A stretch of DNA of 17,118 nt, taken from assembly GCA_964558665.1 (NCBI GenBank), contig CAZLFA010000078.1, forward strand, positions 1-17,118, written 5' to 3'. The translations under genes and the position numbers were made by a program. Every line of letters starts with the position of its first letter. The first letter of the stretch is position 1. Of the stretch, positions 6,387 to 12,370 are shown piece after piece. The DNA is from CAZLFA01 sp964558665 (GTDB lineage Bacteria; Desulfobacterota; Syntrophia; Syntrophales; PHBD01). The notes beneath the pieces were generated by a model. The model made no database searches and was not told the DNA's origin. It saw only the letters and a program-made list of their open reading frames with translations.

Positions 6387-7373
6387 TCAAACGGATATCT
6401 TCAGGCTCCCTCCCCTTCCGAGCATGTCGTGGAGATGCACATATCCCTTCAAACGCTTCTTCTCGCTGATGACAACCAGCGTCGTTATCTCGTGCCTTTG
6501 CATCGTTTCTATAGCCTGGGCAACCGAGGCGCTCTCGTCTATCGTCTTGGGCGATGTAGTCATGATGTCGTTTACCGCCGTGCCGTTGAAGCTGCGCCCT
6601 TTCCTGATAAGCCGCCGCACATCGCCGTCGGTGAGGATGCCGCGCAGGACATTCTTTCTGTCCGTGACGAGAACGAAGCCGAGGTTCTTCCCGTCCATCT
6701 CCGCAATGGCCTCAATGGCGCTTGCCCCTGAATACACGCGGGGCACCTTGTCGCCCACGATCATGACTTCCTTGATCCTGGACCTCAACCTGAGCCCCAG
6801 GTTCCCGCCCGGGTGAATCTTGTAGAAATCCTTCTCGTTGAACTTCCGCTTGTCGATAAGAGCGACCGCCAGGGCGTCACCCATCGCCAGGGCCGCGGTT
6901 GTGCTGGACGTGGGCGCCAGGCCGAACGGACACGCCTCTCTCTCCACGCCGATATTGATGACGACATCGCTTGCCAGGGCAAGCGTCGACTTGGGATTGC
7001 CGGTGAAGGCGATCAGCGGAACGCCGATGTTTCTGATGCTCTCAATTATCATGTTGAGCTCATGCGTCTCGCCGCTGTTGGATATGGCCAGCATCACATC
7101 TTTTCTGGTGACGATGCCGAGATCCCCGTGCATGCCCTCGACGGGATGAAGGAATATAGCCTGTGTGCCCGTGCTGGTCATCGTTGCCACAATCTTGGAC
7201 CCGATGAGACCGGACTTGCCGATGCCGGTGACGATGACCTTCCCCTGTGAACGGTGGATGAGATCAACCGCCTTTGTAAAGTTTCTGTCGAGTTTCTTTA
7301 TGAGATGCAGAATGCTGTCCGCTTCTATCTTCAAAACTTCTTTTGCTCTGCTGATGGATGAATCTGTCTTCAT
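6387..7373 (-). CDS. kdsD: Arabinose-5-phosphate isomerase (KdsD/KpsF/GutQ family)
   Basis: This enzyme converts D-ribulose 5-phosphate to D-arabinose 5-phosphate, the first committed step to Kdo for lipopolysaccharide, in the cytoplasm. The 328-residue product has the usual family length. The SIS domain (about 35-170) carries VIVTGIGKSGLIGSKIVATM, STGTQAIFLHPVEGMHGDLG, LAISNSGETHEL and a LAPTSSTTAALAMGDALAVAL block. KIHPGGNLGLRL follows, then a tandem CBS pair to the end (VLRGILTDGDVRRLI, TSPKTIDESASVAQAIETMQ). I chose the ATG at 7373, where GGGGA sits at a reasonable distance; the ATG at 7394 adds only MHTGIIL and lacks a Shine-Dalgarno sequence. Normally kdsD is near kdsC/lptA genes; here it heads a unit with mltB and a regulator, both of which follow on the same strand. 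Divergent from the transglutaminase-like gene. Confidence 0.94.
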   Translation of the reverse strand: MKTDSSISRAKEVLKIEADSILHLIKKLDRNFTKAVDLIHRSQGKVIVTGIGKSGLIGSKIVATMTSTGTQAIFLHPVEGMHGDLGIVTRKDVMLAISNSGETHELNMIIESIRNIGVPLIAFTGNPKSTLALASDVVINIGVEREACPFGLAPTSSTTAALAMGDALAVALIDKRKFNEKDFYKIHPGGNLGLRLRSRIKEVMIVGDKVPRVYSGASAIEAIAEMDGKNLGFVLVTDRKNVLRGILTDGDVRRLIRKGRSFNGTAVNDIMTTSPKTIDESASVAQAIETMQRHEITTLVVISEKKRLKGYVHLHDMLGRGGSLKISV

Positions 7374-7499
7374 TAATATTATCCCCGTATGCACCGCGAG
7401 GCTGACGAAAACCTCTTGTTATTTCTGAATTTGTCGTTTGAGGTTATCAAAAAAACCGGACACTGACAAGATGGTATTTCAATGCTTATAAGTGTTTTG

Positions 7500-7528
7500 T
7501 TGACACCCAAACCGCATTTTCTTATAAT
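7500..7528 (+). promoter_or_regulatory. Sigma70 promoter of the transglutaminase-like gene
   Basis: Consensus -35 TTGACA (7500-7505) and consensus -10 TATAAT (7523-7528) are separated by the ideal 17 bp. Transcription would begin near 7535, giving a leader of about 20 nt before the ATG at 7555. This is the strongest promoter match I found in the window, and it points away from kdsD. Confidence 0.85.
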
Positions 7529-7554
7529 CTGCTCAAGAAAAGAGACACCGCAAT

Positions 7555-9030
7555 ATGAGCCTGTCCCGAAAGAGATGGCGGCTGATTGCCGGAGGAGCAT
7601 CGGCGCTTGTCTTTATTGTCCTCCTTGCCATCCGCCTTGATATATTTCATAGCGCATCATCCGTCGTCGACAGCGGATCGGTTTCACAATCTTTGGGAAA
7701 TTCGCCCAGAGAGTCGTGGATGAAGATCCTGCAGGCCGGACGCCACATCGGGTATTCCCACCGCAAGCTGGAGCAGACGGAGCTCGGCTACCGCCTTGAC
7801 GAATCCGTCTTCATGCGCATCAACACGATGGGTGTTGCACAGGGGATCAGCATCTCAACGATCAGCGATCTTAATCCGGACCTGAGCATCTCTTCCTTCG
7901 ATTTCAAACTTAAGTCCAGCCTTTTTAATTTCTCGGTCAGCGGTGCGGTCAAGGACGGCAATCTGGCTGTTGAATATGGGACCCCCGGCACCGCAAAAAA
8001 GATGAATATAGCTCTCAAGGAGATTCCCCATCTGGCGGGCAGCATCATGAACACGGCGTGGAGTTCCGGCCTCAAGCCCGGGCAGAGCCGGAAATTCCAG
8101 ATATTCGATCCGTCCTCCATGGGACAGCGCCCGGTCGTGGTCTCGGTGCTTGACGATGAAGAAATCATATTCATGGGGGAAAAGCGGAAGTTCAGGAAGG
8201 TCTCCGTTGATTACATGGGGGCGCGCCAGTACGCCTGGATAGACAGAAACGGGGAGATCGTCAGGGAAGAGGGGATGCTGGGCATCAGCATGGAGAAGTC
8301 CACAAAGAAGGAGGCAACGGACGGAATTTCCTCTTCGAGTGCCGACCTGACGGAGATGGCTTCGCTTCCTTCCGCCATCAGCATCCCGGATCCGGCTGCT
8401 TTGAAAGTGCTCAGCGTAAAGCTGGCCAATGCCGATGCGAAGACCTTTTTTCTTGACGGCGACAGGCAGCAGTTAAAGGGAGGCATCCTGACAATCAACA
8501 AGGAAGAGCTTCCCCAGACGCGCATACAAACGATGCGGATACCCGGCGACATCAGTGTGTACCTGCGGGCAACGCCGTTCATCCAGTCCGACGATGCTCT
8601 GATAAGGGCCAAAGCCCGCGAGATATCCTCCTATGACGATCCCCGGCGCCTCAGGGCCGCGAAGATTGTAACCTGGGTCTACAGGAACATAGAGAAAAGA
8701 CCGGTGCTGTCCGTTCCCAACGCACTGGAGACATTGATAAACCACGTCGGCGACTGCAATGAGCACGCCGTGCTGGTCGCCGCGCTGGCCAGGGCCTCCG
8801 GCATTCCAGCACAGGTCGAGGCCGGCCTTGTCTATCAGCGTGGAAGATTTTATTATCATGCATGGAATGTGCTGTATGTCGGCGGCATATGGGTGACTGC
8901 GGATGCCGTCCTGAATCAGATACCCGCCGACGTTACCCACATCCGCTTTGTGCGGGGTGAGGCGGATAGCCAGCTTGATTTGGTGGGGCTGATAGGGCAG
9001 GTCAAGATGGAGGTGTTATCGGCAAAATGA
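7555..9030 (+). CDS. Membrane-anchored transglutaminase-like (papain-fold) protein
   Basis: A 491-residue protein with a basic N-terminus and one hydrophobic segment (about residues 10-28), so probably an inner-membrane anchor with the rest in the periplasm. Residues 50-330 form a beta-rich region I cannot assign to a named domain. The C-terminal part is a transglutaminase-like core: NALETLINHVGDCNEHAVLVAALARASGIPA, with Cys401, then RFYYHAWNVLYVGGIWVTAD, giving His435 and Asp450 as the rest of the triad. Such bacterial proteins can be proteases, amidases or cross-linkers, and the substrate here is unknown. The upstream promoter is near perfect, but the Shine-Dalgarno sequence is weak (AAGAG). 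A large palindrome follows the stop, so the ABC exporter downstream may be a separate unit. Function in wall or exopolymer modification is a guess from location only. Confidence 0.87.
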   Translation: MSLSRKRWRLIAGGASALVFIVLLAIRLDIFHSASSVVDSGSVSQSLGNSPRESWMKILQAGRHIGYSHRKLEQTELGYRLDESVFMRINTMGVAQGISISTISDLNPDLSISSFDFKLKSSLFNFSVSGAVKDGNLAVEYGTPGTAKKMNIALKEIPHLAGSIMNTAWSSGLKPGQSRKFQIFDPSSMGQRPVVVSVLDDEEIIFMGEKRKFRKVSVDYMGARQYAWIDRNGEIVREEGMLGISMEKSTKKEATDGISSSSADLTEMASLPSAISIPDPAALKVLSVKLANADAKTFFLDGDRQQLKGGILTINKEELPQTRIQTMRIPGDISVYLRATPFIQSDDALIRAKAREISSYDDPRRLRAAKIVTWVYRNIEKRPVLSVPNALETLINHVGDCNEHAVLVAALARASGIPAQVEAGLVYQRGRFYYHAWNVLYVGGIWVTADAVLNQIPADVTHIRFVRGEADSQLDLVGLIGQVKMEVLSAK

Positions 9031-9038
9031 TTTCCGTC

Positions 9039-9162
9039 GGGACTGCTGAAAAACGCTCATCTACTGCGTTACGCTGCAAACCTCACCGCTCGACGTATTT
9101 TAATATACGCCTCGCGGTTCGGCTTTTGCGCGCCTTGTACCTGAACGTTTTTGAGCAGCCCC
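9039..9162. repeat. 124-bp imperfect palindromic intergenic repeat
   Basis: The outer arms GGGACTGCTGAAAAACG (9039-9055) and CGTTTTTGAGCAGCCCC (9146-9162) pair at 15 of 17 positions. The centre pairs again (ACCGCTCGACGTAT with ATACGCCTCGCGGT, around 9084-9119). The middle of each arm pairs less well. I recognise this style of element (ends in TGCTGAAAAACG) as a dispersed repeat in deltaproteobacterial genomes, from memory only. It lies 8 bp after the transglutaminase-like stop and could act as a terminator or processed RNA structure. Confidence 0.65.
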
Positions 9163-9267
9163 AATCTATTATGTGCCTTGCTGTTACATCCGATTAAGAA
9201 TCGGAATGGCAGGGTTTATCGGTATTGCTTGTGAATAGGCTTAAATACTGAAGAAGAGAGAAGTGAC

Positions 9268-9999
9268 ATGATCGTTCTGGATAATCTGACAAAACGCTAC
9301 GGGGACACGCTGGCCGTGAACAGGCTCAATCTGACCGTGCCCGCCGGTGAGATATTCGGTTTTATCGGGCCGAACGGCGCGGGAAAAACCACGACCATCA
9401 AAATAATGAGCGGCACCCTTGCGCCCACTGAAGGGACGGTGCGGATCGCCGGCATCCCCCTCGGCGATGATCCCGTAAACGCAAAGCGCCGTATCGGCTT
9501 CATTCCCGACAGGCCGTACCTCTATGAGAAGCTGACGGGCATGGAGTTCATGAAATTCTCCGCCGAGCTCTACGGAGTTGAAGAAGGAATCTTTGCAGGC
9601 AAGGCGGAAGGACTGCTCGACACATTCTCTCTTTTTGACTGGCGGGATGAACTTATCGAGGCCTATTCGCACGGCATGAAACAGCGGCTTATCATTGCCG
9701 CCGCGCTGCTCCACGATCCTCAGGTGCTGATCGTGGACGAGCCCATGGTCGGACTTGACCCGGCAGGCATCAGGCTTGTGAAGATACTCCTCAGGGAACT
9801 GGCCGACAAGGGAACGACCGTCTTCATGTCCACTCATACGCTTGCCATCGCTGAAGACATTTGCGACAAAATCGGGGTTATCCATAAGGGCAATATGATT
9901 GCCACGGGGACCACCGGCGACCTTAAAAACACGGCTCAGGCGCAGGATGCCGACCTGGAAGAGGTGTTTCTGATTCTGACGAGAGAAGACGCCATATGA
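9268..9999 (+). CDS. ABC transporter ATP-binding protein (ABC-2 export type)
   Basis: The 243-residue nucleotide-binding subunit of an exporter. Walker A is GPNGAGKTT (34-42). The Q-loop position reads GFIPDRPYLYEKLTG, with Asp in place of the usual Gln. The signature motif is YSHGMKQR (133-140), a common variant of LSGGQ in this subfamily. Walker B is VLIVDEP with Glu158, and the switch His190 is in MSTH. The tail LEEVFLILT is typical of ABC-2 type ATPases. It couples ATP hydrolysis to the large permease encoded next, whose start overlaps this stop by 4 bp. A GAGAGAAG stretch precedes the ATG. The substrate cannot be told from sequence; families with this two-gene layout are variously annotated as drug, peptide or unknown exporters. 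The transglutaminase-like gene upstream may or may not be functionally linked. Confidence 0.93.
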   Translation: MIVLDNLTKRYGDTLAVNRLNLTVPAGEIFGFIGPNGAGKTTTIKIMSGTLAPTEGTVRIAGIPLGDDPVNAKRRIGFIPDRPYLYEKLTGMEFMKFSAELYGVEEGIFAGKAEGLLDTFSLFDWRDELIEAYSHGMKQRLIIAAALLHDPQVLIVDEPMVGLDPAGIRLVKILLRELADKGTTVFMSTHTLAIAEDICDKIGVIHKGNMIATGTTGDLKNTAQAQDADLEEVFLILTREDAI

Positions 10000-11702
10000 A
10001 GGAGATAAAAACACTGCTGATGCCGCGTCTCTGGTCTGCGAGGAACGGTGGGCTTTCCAGGGAGGCTGTCGGAGGGCGGATACGGTTTTACCTGTTCGGT
10101 TCCATCGGCCTCATCTTCTGGGTGGGCATGTTTGTTATCTTCTACCGAGTCCTCAAGTACTTCAAGGCGGCAGAGGGATTCGGCGACATTCTGGCGACAA
10201 AGCTCCTTTCCATGGTGATCGTGACGTTCTTTTCCCTGCTCATCTTCAGCAGCATCATTACCGCCCTGTCCAAGCTCTATCTCAGCCGCGATCTGCAGCT
10301 TGTCCATTCCATGCCGGTGGCGGTCGAGGACATCTTTCTCGCCCGCTGGTTTGAAAGCACTTTTGACAGCGCCTGGATGGTGGCGATCTTCAGCCTGCCG
10401 GTCTTTCTTTCCTACGGAATAGTCTATAAAGCCGGCATTCTGTATTACTGCACGATGGTGATGACCATTCTTCCTCTGTGCCTGATTTCCTCTGCGATAA
10501 GCGCCATTATTGTGATGGTCGTCGCCGTGATTCTGCCGGCGGGACGCATCCGCGCGGTCTTTGTTTTCTTCGGGATATTTCTGTTTCTGCTTCTGGTCAT
10601 AGCCATGCGCATGATGCGCCCGGAACAGTTCGTCAATCCCGAAGGGTTTTCGACGCTGGTTACATACTTCAAGTCGCTGGAGACGCCGGGTTCGCCGCTT
10701 CTGCCCACCACATGGATAATCGACGGCATCCGCAGCGCCCTGGCGGGTTACGGCGGATCGCTGAAATCCGTGCTCTTCGAACTGGCGCTCATATGGAGCT
10801 GCGCGCTGACCTGCATCTTCTCCGCTGTATGGATTGCCGAAGCGGTATATTTCCCCGGGTTTTCAAAGACCCAGACAACGCCGGGGCGCCTTTTCAAGAA
10901 ACGGGTACAGGTATTGACCGGATGGACAAGGCTTTTCGGTTTCCTTCCCGGGCCGGCCAGGGCCTTCGCCGTCAAGGAGATAAGGACGTTTCTGAGAGAC
11001 CAGACGCAGTGGCCGCAGGTCTTTCTCATCATCGCGCTGATCATTATTTATCTTTATAATTTTTCCGTGCTTCCTTTTGAGAAGTCTCCCATTCAGACAT
11101 TCTATCTTCAGAACATGTTTTCCTTCCTGAATATGGGGCTGGCTTCCTTTGTGCTGATAGCCATTGCCGCACGGTTTGTCTATCCGGCTGTGAGCATCGA
11201 GAGCAACTCTTTCTGGATCGTCAAAGCGGCGCCGATCAGGATCAGGACTTTTCTGTGGATCAAGTTTTTTGTCTATTACCTGCCGCTGCTCTTCCTGGCG
11301 GAAATCCTGACGGTCATGACCAATATACTGCTGCATGTCACACCCTTCATGATGACGCTTTCCACAATAACCGTATTCTTTATGGTGCCCGGCATAGTGG
11401 CATTGGGGATCGGGCTGGGGGCCGCCTATCCCGATTTCAATTCCGAGAACCCGGCGCAGTCGGTGACGAGCTTCGGGGGATTGCTCTTCATGCTTTTCTG
11501 TGCCGGATTTGTCGGGCTGGTGATAGTTCTGGAAGCGGGGCCGGTTTATCATTTCTTTATGTCGGGAGTGCGGGGGCGCAGCATGACCGGATTTCAATGG
11601 CTTTGGCTGATCGGATCGTTTACGCTGGTTTTTTTAATTTGTATTGCGGCTGTCGTTCTGCCCATGCGCTTCGGAGAAAAGCAGCTGGGGGTGTTCAAAT
11701 AG
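9996..11702 (+). CDS. Large ABC exporter permease
   Basis: A 568-residue polytopic inner-membrane protein with about 12 hydrophobic segments in two halves. The first segment is near residues 31-53 (YLFGSIGLIFWVGMFVIFYR). The halves are joined by a cytoplasmic stretch (about 285-345) with KEIRTFLRDQTQWPQVFLII, a motif I associate with this class of bacterial putative ABC exporter permeases. Later segments include FSFLNMGLASFVLIAIAARF and FWIVKAAPIRIRTFLWIKFF. The ATGA overlap with the ATPase gene shows that they are translated together. At roughly twice the length of usual ABC-2 permeases it may act as a pseudo-dimer in one chain. The substrate is unknown. It is followed after 24 bp by the TMEM175-like gene. 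Confidence 0.88.
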   Translation: MKEIKTLLMPRLWSARNGGLSREAVGGRIRFYLFGSIGLIFWVGMFVIFYRVLKYFKAAEGFGDILATKLLSMVIVTFFSLLIFSSIITALSKLYLSRDLQLVHSMPVAVEDIFLARWFESTFDSAWMVAIFSLPVFLSYGIVYKAGILYYCTMVMTILPLCLISSAISAIIVMVVAVILPAGRIRAVFVFFGIFLFLLLVIAMRMMRPEQFVNPEGFSTLVTYFKSLETPGSPLLPTTWIIDGIRSALAGYGGSLKSVLFELALIWSCALTCIFSAVWIAEAVYFPGFSKTQTTPGRLFKKRVQVLTGWTRLFGFLPGPARAFAVKEIRTFLRDQTQWPQVFLIIALIIIYLYNFSVLPFEKSPIQTFYLQNMFSFLNMGLASFVLIAIAARFVYPAVSIESNSFWIVKAAPIRIRTFLWIKFFVYYLPLLFLAEILTVMTNILLHVTPFMMTLSTITVFFMVPGIVALGIGLGAAYPDFNSENPAQSVTSFGGLLFMLFCAGFVGLVIVLEAGPVYHFFMSGVRGRSMTGFQWLWLIGSFTLVFLICIAAVVLPMRFGEKQLGVFK

Positions 11703-11726
11703 AATTTATAATAAAGAAGATAAAAG

Positions 11727-12341
11727 GTGTCGGAGATGACAAAGCACAATATTGACATGAACACAGCGCGGATCGAATCGCTGTCGGACAATGTTTTTTC
11801 CGTTGCCATGACGATCCTTGTTTTCAACCTGACAATCCCCGCAGGCGCGAAACTCTCGGATGTGGAACTGCACGTCCTGCTCATGGGGCAATGGCATAAA
11901 TTCCTCAACTACTTCATCAGTTTTTTTCTTCTCGCCATTTTGTGGATACTGCACCACCAGCAGTCACACTTTATCCGCAGGACCGACCGCCTTCATCTCT
12001 GGATCAATCTTCTGATTCTGATGTTTGTTGTTCTTATGCCCTTCTCGACATCCTTAACCGGAGACTACGGAGGAACGATAACCGCCGGCGCATTTTTTTC
12101 CGCAAACATGTTGATACTGGCCGCGCTTTTTCATGTAAACTGGGTATACGCCACGAGAAATAACCGTCTTGTCAGCCATGACATGACTAGTGAATTCATA
12201 AGAAAAGGTTCATTACGCAGCTCGGTATTCCTCGCGGTATCCGTGCTGGCTTTCGCGTCAGCTTTTTTCATGCCGCACTGGAGTTCCCTAACTTACCTGC
12301 TTATCCCGCTGATCCACAGTTTGAAGCCGTTCAGATATTAG
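11727..12341 (+). CDS. TMEM175-like (DUF1211) membrane protein, possible potassium channel
   Basis: A 204-residue integral membrane protein. The N-terminal segment RIESLSDNVFSVAMTILVFNL (residues 15-35) matches the RxxxFSD-type first helix that lines the pore in bacterial TMEM175 channels, although the Phe of FSD is Leu here (SLSD). Further hydrophobic helices follow, including LNYFISFFLLAILWILHHQQ, LWINLLILMFVVLMPFST and the helices near 120-140 and 165-200. Family knowledge suggests K+ conductance; this remains inference. The start is uncertain: GTG at 11727 gives MSEMTKH, while ATG at 11736 has AAGG about 8 nt upstream and is a good alternative. It is 24 bp after the ABC permease and probably co-transcribed. 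It converges on the M16 peptidase gene. Confidence 0.83.
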   Translation: MSEMTKHNIDMNTARIESLSDNVFSVAMTILVFNLTIPAGAKLSDVELHVLLMGQWHKFLNYFISFFLLAILWILHHQQSHFIRRTDRLHLWINLLILMFVVLMPFSTSLTGDYGGTITAGAFFSANMLILAALFHVNWVYATRNNRLVSHDMTSEFIRKGSLRSSVFLAVSVLAFASAFFMPHWSSLTYLLIPLIHSLKPFRY

Positions 12342-12344
12342 TTT

Positions 12345-12360
12345 GTTTCCGTCCGGAAAC
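12345..12360. repeat. Palindrome GTTTCCGTCCGGAAAC between convergent genes
   Basis: A 16-bp palindrome with a 6- to 7-bp stem and small loop, in the 29-bp gap between the convergent TMEM175-like and M16 genes. It could serve as a two-way transcript end, although there are no T-runs. The core TTTCCGTCCGGAAA recurs near the right end of the window (16883, 17046, 17071), so it belongs to a dispersed family. Confidence 0.6.
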
Positions 12361-12370
12361 CAGTTTGTTA

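Noticed and set aside
9220..9233. 14-nt identity CGGTATTGCTTGTG shared with 16929-16942
   Set aside because: Short, not palindromic and without matching flanks; probably chance or a trace of an old repeat.
10863..11597. 244-residue minus-strand reading frame opposite the ABC permease
   Set aside because: Rich in His, Arg, Gln and Pro as expected from reading a membrane-protein gene backwards; not a real gene.
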